Source: Apostichopus japonicus
Taxonomy: Eukaryota; Echinodermata; Holothuroidea; Aspidochirotida; Stichopodidae
Direction of reading: 5' to 3'
Assembly: GCF_037975245.1 (NCBI RefSeq)
Contig: NC_092576.1
Span: forward strand, 17,752,111-17,816,110
Length of the DNA: 64,000 nt
The translations under genes were made by a program, and so were the position numbers. Of the stretch, positions 35,821 through 48,615 are shown piece after piece. The notes beneath the pieces were generated by a model. That model had not been told where the DNA came from, searched no databases, and saw only the letters and a program-made list of their open reading frames with translations. Within the stretch, counting starts at the first letter, position 1. Each line of letters starts with the position of its first letter.

Positions 35821-37515
35821 CAGTGGCGGACTGGCCACACGGGCATTTGGACAATGCCCGGTGGATTGGGGAGCCTCGTAGAAGTTACAGCTCATGAAAT
35901 CACCATGTTAGTTAGTCTATGAGTTCGTGTCAAAAGAACGTGCTATTAGCAACCTGTCCGTGCTAATGGATTTTATTTAGGTTTTTTTTTTTCCATTTTT
36001 TTTTCAAGCATGTTGTGACAAAATGCTTGGAAACAAACATCAAGTCTAAAACATATACGTTTGTCTATTTTTGTTTACGTTTTGATCTTTCCTCAGCTTA
36101 ATCAAGTGTTGCTTCTGAAAAAATTATTTTGGGGTCATTTTTAGCTCATACCAGCATGCTGGTGTGAGCTATTGTTACAGTGCGGCGTCTATCACTCTAT
36201 AACTCTATCATTCTATCACTCTATCACTCTATCCGTCAACAATTGGTAAAACCGCTCCCACTCGCACAATGTTTGATGGAATTTCATGAAACTTGGACAC
36301 AAGGACCATTGGGTATAGGGCCATCAGAGATGGTCCGAAATTTGGGGTCAAAGGTCACCTGTGGGCCGTAATGGGCCATTTTGTGGAAACACGCAAAATG
36401 CTTCTTCTCCTACAGATTCCATGGTACAATGTTGAGGGTTTGTCACGATAGTACTATGGAAGTTTTACCTTCAGGGTGTTCATGAATTTGAGATCAAAGA
36501 TCAACTAGGGGTCTTTTGTGGCCCGGGCCGTGGCCCTATATTTTCAAATTGCTCCTGTTTGTACAGTGTATGGCCAGTTATAATGAAACTTGGTCACAAC
36601 GTTCCTCGGGATGAGAGTTATGAGGGGTGTTCGGAAAATTGAGGTCAAATGTCATCGGGGTCATTCTTTGTAATATTTTCAAATATCTCAATCTCCTCAA
36701 GATTTTGATGGATCATATTCAAAATTGAACTGATGATTGTTGGATTGTGTATGAATAAGGTGATGCCTAATAATTTTTGGTCAAAAGTTAATTAATTACA
36801 ATTAATCCCCATTGTTTAAAAAAATCTGAGCCTTCACCTTTTGCCCAAGCTCCTTTAATTTCTCTCCCAGTCTCTGCAGTGTTTGTTTACATTTGTGGTT
36901 AAGCTCTGCAGAGGCTGTTAGTGGAATTAAAGCAGGACTGGGAGTTGTTATTAACTGTTGAACTGTAAGCGTGAGAGCCCTACAGCCAATCAGCACTTGC
37001 CGATTCTTAGAAGTCTTTGAGCCTGAGGTATGTAGGCAGCCAGCCAAAATTTTGGCAAGGAGTGCTTCAGGTCTGCTCAGGTAGAGGGGAGAAAGTTTAA
37101 TAGGGTAGGTCAGTGGTATTGTCTGAGAGAGTGGGTAAAATAGGATTTAAAGGGGAAAAATAGGAATTATAGCCAGTGGTGTGGCCAGGATTCTGCTAAC
37201 GGAGGGGGGGGTTATCCCTCATGGGCCCAAAATTGGTGGAATCTGAAAAATGGCCTGAAATTTGGTGGGCCATAAAGTTTTGTGGGCCCTACATTTTTAA
37301 GCTCGAAAAGGTATGAGCTTCTGCACCATTGGTGCTCTAGTTAAAGGATTATTGTAACCTACACAGTTAAGAACTATAGCACCATTTTGCATCTAAAACT
37401 TCCAAAAACTTAGATCCCTCCCCCAGGACGGCGATCACTATGTAAGTAGCATATCAAGTCTATCACCGGTCTAGGTGGAAAATGCCCGGACCGCTTAAAA
37501 CCCATTCCGCCCCTG
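35821..37515. mobile_element. Dispersed repeat, copy A (interrupted)
   Basis: It starts CAGTGGCGGACTGG and ends in the inverted CATTCCGCCCCTG, an imperfect terminal match. Sequence from about 35888 (CAGCTCATGAAATCACC) to 36142 and from 37340 to the end is shared with copy B at 42258-42686. The middle is a separate insertion. No matching target duplication was found, so the superfamily is unassigned. Confidence 0.6.
36143..37339. mobile_element. 1.2-kb insertion inside repeat copy A
   Basis: Copy B is the empty site: GGGTCATTTTTAAAGG there is split here. The junctions imply a 3-bp TTA duplication. The left end is a 28-bp near-perfect palindrome built on CATACCAGCATGCTGGTGTG. The right end has GCACCATTGGTGC (hairpin) followed by TCTAG. 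AGCTCATACC occurs near both ends in inverted orientation. No coding region is visible. A Harbinger-like or Helitron-related origin is possible but unproven. Confidence 0.6.
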
Positions 37516-39600
37516 CTTACGGGTGTTGGGAGGTTGATGCAATATTCATCAACCAGAAAGTTCTATCCTATATTTGCAATCGTAATGAGCAGTCTCAAAG
37601 CAAAAGTTGTTTTTTAGGGGCTGGAGGTGGGGTCGATGTGGCATGGGCAATAAATATCACCATTTACTCAAAGGGCTGATTTAACTACGGTCAGCTAAAA
37701 CCGGGTCGATGTCTTAAGCAACGGACAATTCTGTTCACCGACGTCACTGTGTATATACATCTTGACTGTCCGTTGGGAAGATTCAGGATACTGTTAGATG
37801 ATATAAAGGCATCGTTTTTAAGACCTTGAAAGAAAACTTTAGGATGATTTTTTTTTGTCTTGATAAGAAAAGAAAAAGAGAGTGCTGATAGTGTTTCAAT
37901 AAATAGCTAATCCGGTTTTCATGATTTTATGCATTAGGATAACATTGATGATGACGTCACTTCCTCATTGCATATCTGAGGTTAAGGTTAATCCACTCTT
38001 CTATCAACTTAAAAATTCAGCTAAAAGTGATTAATATCCAGTATAAACAACAACAGAAAGTATCGTTGGATGACATTGTGCTTGACACATTTGTATATGC
38101 ATTGTTAACATGTCATCTGAGGGCCATAACATGTCTTGTTTTTCCCATTGAGTTTAGTGCTACATCTGATGGAACTGATCTAATAGTCCATTAGTTAGAC
38201 TACATAGTCCAGTCACTTTAACTATTGAACGTCAACTCCTTAAAAGGGTTGAAGTTGAAAAGAAGATATTTACATGAGGAAAAAATAAATTCAATAAGGA
38301 AGTAAGGTCTAATAATAATAATGATAAGAAGAAAAAATAAATAAAACGAAAGCAAAATTTAAAAGAAAAGAAAAGGTCTTCATTTCCAGCCTAACTAAAC
38401 TTAAATAAATGATAATAAATAAATAAAATGTGTATTATGATTAATAAATTGTAATAAATTATAAACATGTCATTTGAGACCATATCATCTTAATTTCTCC
38501 CATTGAGTTTTGTAGTGCAACTGAGGAACTAGTCTGATGGGCTGTGTACTAAACTAAATGGTCCAGTCACTATAATTAGTGAACCTTAACTGTTTAAAGG
38601 GTCATTCCAAAAACAAACAAAAATAAGAAATTGTGTTATAGGAATACAATCCTAGCTAGACTGAGAGCAGTGGTTTTAACGGTCCACCGCATACCAAATG
38701 TTAATTTTGTTCCTGAAGTTATCAAAACACAATACGGGGTATTTTTTTGTGAATCTCAAACAGAGTTCTTCAGAATCACTGTTTCCGAAACTACCTACTA
38801 TCCGGTATGAGAATTTGTTACAACACTAGTGTGGCTTAGAATGGGACCATATTGACACTTTTTTTTCTTGCAAAAGTGATATAGATTGAACTCTATGTAT
38901 ATTAAAACTTTATCTCATGGTCTTGCTGGCTTGTAAATCTCTGACATTGCAACGAATATAATGCTTGTTTTAGTGTAGGTTGTGTAAATCTTGTCAACAC
39001 ATTTATGTCAAACAATAAGTTTAAGTTCCTGCAAACCCTTGTGAACCGCATGACCCTCTGAATGTGGCCTCCCACAAATAACTCATTACAATCAAATCCC
39101 TTCCACCTTCAGAGTGACGAGAACAAAAACGGCTTTTAAGGTATTCGATGGCGCTAGTTTGAAACAGGGTGTTTTTTTAATATAAAATAATTATATGGCT
39201 CTTAAAGGCATCCGTAGATGCACTTTCAGGAGAATAGCACCTCATCAGGCCACGTATTCAGTGGACGGTGGCTGCAAGCATGCCGGTCGCAGAGATGTCA
39301 CCACCTCTGGCCAATGGCAAGGATTCACGCACGCCACCTAGTACGTTTCTGATCGATTTGACCGACCCTCTGCGCATCCTCCCGGGTTCTTTTGCGACAA
39401 CAAGGGAGATATGGCACGGGATCCTAGGCCACAAAAAGCACCATACCTACAGCCAATGGTATTATCGCCAGAGGCCTGTCTTGAACCCTAGCCACGATTT
39501 ACACGACCGACGAGGAATGAGTCTTTCGTCACCCTCTTAACCATATCGGCCATCACATCAGCTAGTAAATTATATGGTTGAATTAATATATCAAGACTTC
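37516..39600. other. Non-coding stretch
   Basis: No gene recognised. Two related ~120-bp segments, at about 38105-38245 and 38465-38605 (CATGTCAT-TGAG, CCCATTGAGTTT, CCAGTCACT), suggest an old local duplication about 360 bp apart. A GC-richer block with a 90-codon frame (39268-39540) looks repeat-derived rather than genic. Confidence 0.45.
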
Positions 39601-39624
39601 AGCGTCGACTACAAAAAGAGAAAA

Positions 39625-39722
39625 AGAAATTTTAACGTGTATAACCATTGATGGAGTCGAACTCAGTATCATTAGGTTACCAGTCCACTGCTCTACCATC
39701 TGAGCCATTAGACGAGTCAACT
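39625..39722 (-). mobile_element. tRNA-derived SINE head or tRNA relic
   Basis: On the minus strand, TGGCTCAGATGGTAGAGCAG (box-A-like) is followed 23 bp later by GAGTTCGACTCC (box-B-like). The anticodon stem does not pair well, so this is a relic rather than a functional tRNA. Confidence 0.5.
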
Positions 39723-42257
39723 TTTAACGAGCTTAAATTTGTATTATTGGTTGGATACAATCTATTGGTAACAGTGAAAGACACTGTCTTCAACCAAATC
39801 TCTATTCATCCTGTTTTACTCTCATTAGAACAACGGATCTGAATATCTTTATTAACAAGAAGCTCACGCTTCAATGTCATTGTTTACATTGCAGCAAGCA
39901 GGAAGAATGTCGTTTCCTCTCAAGACGTAAATATACAATAGGCTTATGCCCGATACTATCGATGACTTCGAAGCAGGCAGTAAAGAAAAACGGATTCCGT
40001 GAAATCTTCTTATTCACTAAAGGTTGCTTAAGATAATGCTCGCAAGAGGTTTCTTGCTGTAAGCTGTCTCCCTTTACAACTATATTCGATGCAGACGATT
40101 ATGAACTGGGATTAAGCCTGAAATTTCAACAAATAGTACCTGTTCACATTTCAAGACCTTTTTGAATGAGGAAGGGACAATACTAATTAAGTCAAACACG
40201 TTAACTTGATGTGACTAATCTTATTTAGGGATCTGAATGGCTGGAAATAGCACGGTTAAATAGGATTCATAGGGTTTTGAGTTTATGCAAGTAGATTTGG
40301 GAAACACGGGGATCGGGAATTCGTCAACTACAAGACTTTGTTTAGTCCGCAGTGACTTGATGTGCTTATTGATCCTCTGAAACTGCGGCATTTGCGTGGA
40401 TAGGTCGCCTCTGCCCCAAATGACTGTTCCACACATATACGGAAGTGTGTATTTAGCTTAATACAAACTATTACAACCTTCTTATTTTGATCTATTAGCA
40501 GCCAACTTGATCACGTCGTTTACAATTGTTGCATTTTGAAAGACTGAATGGTAATAAGGTTGAGACGGTGACGAGGACGGGGTTTGGGTGTTTTTATAGC
40601 TTTTATATGTGCAATACAAGTCAACATTATGACATGCATGGTCGACTACATCAACAGTTATAATCACTCATATAAAACATAATTTATAGGAGGCAATAGC
40701 ATCCCTTTCATGGTCATAGATACCCTCCTTTCACCGCCGCCCATCCTTCCCATACCATTTGCCGGTACGTTACTGAACAATGAACATTGTATATTAGACC
40801 TCTATGACAATGAAATATTCAATTGCATTAGTTTTCGATGAACAGAATAAAGATAAAATTTCCTCCTTCTTCTGCTGATTTGAAAAGAGGTATTTGAGTC
40901 GCTTCTCATATAGAGTATGGTTTTGAAAATTAATCCAAAACGCATCCAGAACTCTGTTTTACTTTCACTTTATCACCTGACCAAATTTATTCATGCAATT
41001 TTATTTAAACGTGAAAAAAAACATCATGTTACAAAGTATTCTTTGAGCTGTTGTAAGTCTGAATCAAAAGGAAGGAATAAACCAATGAGAACATGTGAAC
41101 TATAGAAACATTCTTTGTATTTCCTTGCTAGTCAAAGGAGGATTAGAGATTACGTTGATCCAAGAATTATACTCCACGAAATGGGAGGAATGCTAAAAGG
41201 GAAATCATTCTTGTAAGAAATTCCAACTTAAAATAAACATTCTATAAAATCATAAAAGAGCTTTACATGCTGCTTGATTCTTTCTATGGATCTAAAATTA
41301 ACGACATTAGATCGAAAGAAAGTGAATGATACAACGGTGGCCCACCTTTTTTTCAATCTTTCAATCGCATGAACTCCGATTGGCAGATGCTCACTATTAA
41401 GGGATTCTCCCTAGCAGGGATTCTCCCATCGTGCGAATGAGTGAGGGTTAAACTAATGTACGTAACAATGGTACTAGGAACAGGTATAACATACTGGTGG
41501 GTAACAAGCAAATGTGTCACGCTCACTCCAATGCATGATAAGCAATTATTGGCTTGTGATCAACTTGAATCGTACTATTGTTCCACATTAGGTGACAAAG
41601 AAATAGAGAATTCTTGTAGCTAAGATTACAATTGAATTTTAACAGATAGTAGTATAATTTGCATATGTAAGACATGTTCCCGCTCGAAAAAAAAAACTTT
41701 CAAATCACTGAAATATTTATCCTAACACACTGATACAATCAGACAACACACGCACACAAATTATTTGTGTATAACGAATTTAATATTTTTTGTGTGTACT
41801 GTTTGAATGGGTAAATCTTTGATAAAATTACCGTCTCGTTTCAATCTGCCCGACGTTTCACTGAGTGACGTCACGCTTTAAATTGTTATCAGATACCGTA
41901 TTTTCTTGAGTAACCTTTCAATGTGTTTCTGTCAGGATGTTTAGAATTTAACGCCAAAAGAAAAATGCAGTTTTCACATTACCACGCGTGATTGAAAAAT
42001 CTGGTAGAAATGTTACCAGAAAATTTCACTTTCTGTCAAAGCCGACATAATTGTAGATAAACAAACTTTTATAATCAGAAAATCAGTTTTCAAATCTGGG
42101 CTTAATTTGACATAAGTTCGTTACGTAACTAACCTAGCTGTACATTTCGAAGCGGTTATAGATAGATCATCTATATAAAAAAAAAGGTTACAGCCAATTT
42201 TCACAGTAGTTAATAGAATACAGACGAGCTGTGTAGAAATATTTTTAACTGTTGGAA
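39723..42257. other. Non-coding stretch
   Basis: No recognisable gene or transposon. A 71-codon minus frame (40221-40436) matches nothing I know. Confidence 0.4.
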
Positions 42258-42686
42258 TCAGCTCATGAAATCACCAAAAAAACCTGCTATAAGCAACCCG
42301 TCCGTGGTAGGATTTTATTTAGGTATTTTCAATTTTTTTCAAGCACGTTGTCACAAAATGCTTGAAAAACTTAATAAAATCCAGTCTAAAACATATATTT
42401 TTGTCGATATTTGTTTACGTTTTTATCTGCCCTCAGCTTAATCAAGTGTTGCTTCTGGAAAATTATGTTAGGGTCATTTTTAAAGGATTATTGTAACCTT
42501 GAAAATTGAGAAATATAGCACCATTTTGCATCTAAACTTCAAAAAAACTTTCAATAGGGAGGGGAAACCCTCTCCCCTAAAACTCTCCCCAGGACGACGA
42601 TCACTATGTAAGTAGCATATCAATGAATAATGGCCCGGTCTAGGTGGAAAATGCCAGGGCCGGTTTTAAGACCCAGTCCGCCCCTG
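42258..42686. mobile_element. Dispersed repeat, copy B
   Basis: Shares CAGCTCATGAAATCACC, AGCTTAATCAAGTGTTGCTT and the terminal CCGCCCCTG with copy A at 35821-37515 but lacks the first ~65 bp and the 1.2-kb insertion. Confidence 0.7.
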
Positions 42687-45589
42687 CACACCTGCCATAT
42701 CACTTAAATATATATGTGTTAGTATGCTATCAATACTATTATGGTGCATGTGACTAAATCAACCTAAGTCTGTACTTCTGTCCATCCATAATTTAAAACT
42801 TTCCCAAAAAAAAAAAAAAAAAATCGTCCTGTGTTCAATCCTTGAACAAAAGTCTTTAGCAACGTCGGTTAAATCCTTAGCATGTACAGACTAAAAATAA
42901 ATAATTAAAATAAAATATTCAAATTAACAAAGGCTTAAGATATCCAAAAGACAGTTCTTCATTAAAGGGGCACATTTTATTTGCCAGTAGGGCACATTTG
43001 CTATTTTGGAAAAAAAAGTGTGGGGTGGACGTCTCCCACTGCCCCGGCTCCTAACCCCTGTAAGAAAAGAATTAGTTAATGACCAGTTCCTACATTGGAC
43101 TGTCTTGAACGGACTGCGCAGGAAAGCTTTGTCATTATATATATAAATATATCTCATAAAAACGTTATTCCGAAGTTTTTATAACACCACATTTAACGTT
43201 ATAAAAACATATTCTAGAGGCTCTTTTAAAAATGTTATTATAACGTTTTGTGTTTGCTGAACATACAGATTGAACTTCAGTCAGGTTTAGCTTGCAAACT
43301 GCTCTTTTTCTGCATATGTAATGCCATGGCAAGTGACCGCTGTGAGGGGTTTCCTCTGTTAGTAGTACCGGGTTATACGGACACGTTGCTGTAGCAAGGC
43401 AGTAATAATCATGCTGGCTGACAGTGCTACTTTCTCCAAGGAATACTTTGCAGAGAAATGTATCCTTTCTTATAATTGATCCCATCTTGACTGGGCTACT
43501 CCCTCTGTTTGTTTGCAACGAATTTAGACTAGGCCTATAGTATAACCAAGTATAACACAGCAACTTACATACCTAATCCTGGGTCTCGCCTATGAAGGAG
43601 CATGTATGGGTTGATATTAGGTCTACGTATAATAATATCCCATGCTAAATTGAGAACAGTTCAAGTGACAAGTAACCTGTGCTGTAGTTATATGCAGATA
43701 TTAATACATGATCACCTATACTCATTTTTCACGACTCTGGTTTCTTGATGTCGGCCTAAACCTTACTGCAAAATGATATTGATTGAGTAGAGAAACATGA
43801 TTAGGAGGGCTACAGCCATGTGTTAAATAACACAGGACCAAACACAGAAACCTGAAATCCAGTTTAAGACAACTTTACAAATTATAATACATTTTTATCT
43901 TTTTAATTTTGGTATTTAGACTCCTCGGTCAAAATGGCACAATGCCAAGATTGTTTATTTTGGTAATAGTTTTGAAAATTCCTTCTTGAAACCTACAAAC
44001 TTCCTCAAATCGGTTTTCATTTCCCAGCAGATACATAGCTTGTAGAATGGTCAGGATTTTTTTCAAAGGATGTTCTAACAGTAGAATCAAGCTAGCACAA
44101 TGAATAAAGAAGACACGCAGTACTCACAGCCATAGACACCTTGGACGTTGTTAATGTCCACCAACATTCTTCCTTCACCGATTTCTCACTTCATCCGGAG
44201 ACCAATCAGCAAGAAAGAGAACAAAAAACTCCACCTGTTGCAAACTTGCAGCCTACGTGGATGATAGAGCATATTCCATTCATGTAAAGGATGGAGAACC
44301 AACTGCAGAAAATCTAGATCCAGCAAAATGCCTGGGGCATTCCTTACTGCTAGGAACCAGAAAGGTATCCCTTTGGGTTGCATTTGTATGAAAGGCTTGC
44401 CTTAAGACCACCTGTACTGGAGTAGCCAGCTACAACTAAATAAGCAGAGTATGATCTCAAGTAAGTTTTAATTGCAATTGTTCCAACAATTGTACACTCA
44501 ATAGCTGTACCAGTAAACACAAAGAGGTTTTTGGAGTAGAAACATATGCTGAGAATCCGAAAATACCATCAGTAAATCCTTTGAGAGTTCTTTCGAAGAA
44601 TGATGATACTTGTAAGAAAGTTTACAGGATTTACCTTCAAAAACTACCTTTGAAAGTATACCCACTTGACCGGAACCTGAGATACTGGGAAAGGAAGCAT
44701 AAGTTCGAATTGAGTGGAGAGCAAAGAAGATATAAGTATTCTCCCAAGTCAGGCCAGCAAAGGAAACTAGATTCAAGAAATACAGTTTCGTTGTTCTTTT
44801 GAAACTGCGGTTATAGCTCCTACCGATTTATTTCATATCATCTTTTTTTGAAATCTCAATATCTCCTGTTTTAAAGATTGTAACACATAGATGAAGTTTC
44901 TCTATTCATAGCTAGGAGTTAGTTCTTATCTCCTGTGCAGATAATAGAGAAGTTCTTCACAACATTTATTCTTCCCTGAAATCTAAGTTCCGAAATCTTC
45001 GATGGACCATTGTTTATACAGAGGTTTCCAAACCCAGAAATACAACCTCTCATCTGGTCAAACTGCAAGCATCACATTTCTGTGAAGTTTCTCGTAGCTA
45101 TTGTACCGCATATAGGATGAGGAGTTCTCTCTAAAGCATAACGAGGAAGAGCTTCAGCAATCAGGATGTTTTTATTTGGTTGATCCAGTTGATGTTATCT
45201 AATCGTGGTTTCAGAGAAGATTTATTGTGGCGCCTTGCCACATTGGAAATTCCACCGGCTAACAAAGGATCAGAACAAATTACTAACCAATGATGAAGCA
45301 GAAAACACAAACAGGTAGCAAATGCTTGTATCAATGTTGAACGGGCAATTGGTCGTATGAAAAAATTCAAAATTTTGAAAGTCACTTTACCAATCTCAGT
45401 TATTAATTTGATATAAGACATCATAGTTGTTTGTGCTGCCCTGTCAAATCTACATCCGCCCCTCGTTTCTTGAATTGCTTAAGCCAATGTTAATAGGGAA
45501 ATTTGATCTGCTTAGTAGGTTATCAGCCAATATTTTCTAATGTGCAATTGCTAGTTTTGAATAGGGATCTGAGTGTTCAGGGGGCATGT
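42687..45589. other. Stretch with two unrecognised open frames
   Basis: 43165-43563 (minus, 132 codons) has six cysteines in its central 80 residues. 44453-44802 (plus) is stop-free for about 116 codons, Lys/Arg/Ser-rich, with an NCNCSNNCTLNSC start. Neither shows a known domain, clear splice partners or a nearby poly(A) signal. In AT-rich DNA of this length such frames can arise by chance, so I do not call genes. Confidence 0.35.
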
Positions 45590-46215
45590 GCAAATTGCCG
45601 GGATATATGCTTGGTTTTACAAAAAGTTTGAAAGAGATGTTATGAACGGGGAGGTCTGCTCTTTTACGGAGTGTTCAACGTGGTGATCCTCGGGGATCTG
45701 TTTTGGGACCTCTTTTCTTCTTTGTTCATGTTGGTGTCACTTTTAATATTTGCAAGTTTGCTGATGATGACAAGCTTGATGACATCTCATATTCATCTAA
45801 TTTGCAGGGCGATTTAAACAAGCTAGTTGCATGGTCGAAACTTGGCAAATATCCTTAAATGTTAGTCAGTGTAAAGTAGTCCATCTTGGGTCCATAATGA
45901 TGATGAGCGTGATCTTGGTGTTATTATAATTATTTGTTTGAAGCCATCAAATCAGTGTAGCTGCCTCAAGGCAATCGGATACTCGGTTTAATCAAGCGTA
46001 ACTCTCTCTTCATCGGAAAAGAAGTTGTTTGAACTTGAGCAAACAGTTAGTAACCCCACATCTTTAGTATGCTATACATGCTTGGAATTCTTTCTATGAA
46101 AGGATACATTTGTACTGGAGCAGGTTCAGAGGAGAGCTACTAGGATTATTTCAAACATTCGGTATCTCCCTTATGAAAGTCATTTTAAGAGCTCTTGGGC
46201 TAACAACACTTGAAC
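45590..46215 (+). pseudogene. Decayed LINE reverse transcriptase fragment
   Basis: At 45665-45860 the frame reads RSVQRGDPRGSVLGPLFFF, then FNICKFADDDKLDD and LNKLVAWSK. These are the fingers/palm motif and the FADD active-site motif of non-LTR reverse transcriptases. At 46110-46205 a second frame gives LEQVQRRATRIISNIRYLPY and RALGLTTLEQ, the usual C-terminal region. Stops (after KYP) and frame shifts show that it is dead. CR1/Jockey-like by motif style. The 5' end is missing. Confidence 0.85.
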
Positions 46216-47649
46216 AACACTATAGTACCAAACCAACATAAAATATAGACCTACGTACGCCAGGTCTTCTACGAATGAATTACAAAATAGATTCCGCTAT
46301 GAATTACAAAATGTCAGAAAGGAACCTTCGAATGGAGTTTGTTTGAATAGAATATATGCTTTGTATATACACTACATACATAAATTATTAGAAGGGTTCT
46401 ATAAGTGTATTTTACCATTGTTCTATATCATATTACAATTTCCTACGTTATACGTCCAGTTGTAAGACACAGTGATACGACATATACCATGACGTCACAC
46501 ATGGATGCATGTTAGGGTATATATAACTTGCATGGTTGTAACACATAACATAACATAACACAACATAACATAACAGAAGCCGAACACACTATAATATCTC
46601 GAGATAGGTTTAGTGGCTGAATGTCTTTCGTGTAAAAATAGAAAAAAAAATGCGGTAAACAGAGGTTTCCATTAGCCTGTAGGGAGAGGTCGGCAAACAG
46701 GAAGAACGTTGAGAGGCGGACGAACCTTTCCTCAAATAGCCTAGCTATTAAGTTAATAGAAATGTCTCAGTTAGCTACTACTAACTCCATTGGGCCTATT
46801 TCCCGACCCTCTGTCTCTACAACCCTGACACCTATCCCTCTATGTGGAGATTATGCTCAGACATGTATGCATGTGTACACATGGTAGTTCTGCCGTCATT
46901 AAGTTAACTATGTACAGATCCTCGGCGGTTCCCAAAAGGTAGTCAAATCTTTCATATATTTCGTCATTAGACAAGTTTCCGAAGTAATTTGTCATCCTTG
47001 ACTGATCATCTACATTAAAAGCATGATTTTTTCCAAAGAGGTTAGATGGTGGGGGAGGGAGGGGTGTGACGTTTATATTCAATGCTTGTGATGTAATTAT
47101 TTGAACTAAAATGAAGTTGTGTGGCATCGTAATGTTTAATGGCAAACTATTAACGGATAGTTCACTTATGATGTTTACAACAATTTGCAGTTATCTGTGT
47201 GTACTTTTCTGAGTACTGCCCAGACCTTTATAGCCAGGAATTCCAAGTTGGGTGGAGAGTGGGACGGGGAGGGGACAGCAACAGTTCAAGAAAGGCGAAA
47301 AAAATATACATTTCCTTGTAAAGTTTTGTAGCCTAACTGTAGGATATATGAATATAAAATATGTACTATAGGCACTCTCTCTTGATGGGTTATCTTTTCC
47401 AAAGTTTACACAAACAACCGACAGTATGGGTGTATGTAGGTATGTGTGTAGGTATGTATGTATGGGTGCATGTACGTGTGTGAATGTGTGTGTGTGTGTG
47501 CGTGTGTGTGTATGTGTTTTGAATAAAAAGGCTACTAAGAAAGGATGTTATATTCGCGAAATATATGATTGAGCCACGCCTGTGGATCTGCAGACTAATT
47601 GTAATAGACGTGTAGGCTGCGGTAGGCTGCGGTTGCTGTATGCAGAAAC

Positions 47650-48615
47650 TTAGCTTTGCAAATAAATGTTTCTATCATGGCAGGTTAGGCAAATGAATCA
47701 ATGTCACAAACTGAATAATTAATTAATATATATTGCTGAGATGGAAAAAAATCTTATTTATGAGCTTGTTTTTTGTACGTTCTTCTTACTTGACCTCGGT
47801 AGGTCGGAGAGAGCATCGGTAGTCTTAATAAAGAAAGCAAACCTGCTATTATGACAGGTTAGACAAATGAATCAAAGTCACAAACTTGATTAGTAAATAA
47901 TATATATTGCTGAGATGAAGGATTTTTTTGTTTTTTGTTTTCAGTACGTACTTTTTTACTTGAGTTTAGTAGGTCGGTAACGTAATGTCGGTCCCCGTGA
48001 ACCGACAAACCTAACAACTACAAAATAACTCAATTGACTGACAAACGCAAAGAGAACTGCACCACGTAAATTGCATTCTTGGTCTGCTTGGAACGTAGCA
48101 CGCTTGGCTTTTATATAGAATGAATAAAATAACATGCAAATTTATATATTAACATATATAAAGCAAAAGATCCTTATCAATGGAATATTCGTATTCAAAA
48201 GGTGAGAGCATCGGTAGTCTTCATGAAGAAAGCAAAACTGAAACTAACATTCGCGACAGTACGGAACTGACAAACATCAACTGTGCTAATTGGTATGTAA
48301 AGACGATTAGCATACAATGTTGACATACAACGTTAGGATACAATGTTAGCATACAATGTTAGCATACAATGTTGACATACAATGTTAGCATATATACAGC
48401 AAAAGATCCTTATCAATGGAATATTCGTATTCAAAAGGTGAGAGCATCGGTAGTCTTAATGAAGAAAGCAAAACTGAAACTAACATTCGCTACAGTACGG
48501 AACTGACAGACATCAACTGAGTTAATTGGTATGCAAATACGATTAGCATACAAGGTTGACATACAACGTTAGCATACAAGGTTGGCATATAACGTTAGTA
48601 TACAAGGTTGAAACT
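47650..48615. repeat. Nested tandem repeats inside duplication copy 1
   Basis: A ~240-bp unit beginning AAGCAAAAGATCCTTATCAA occurs at 48161 and 48401. Within it, 13-14-bp units (TTAGCATACAATG / TTGACATACAACG) form runs at 48308-48395 and 48540-48610. The same structures occur at 61690-62190 in copy 2. Confidence 0.85.

Noticed and set aside
39268-39540. A 90-codon plus-strand gene
   Set aside because: It is GC-richer than its surroundings but has no recognisable domain or splice partner and adjoins a tRNA-like relic, so a repeat origin is more likely.
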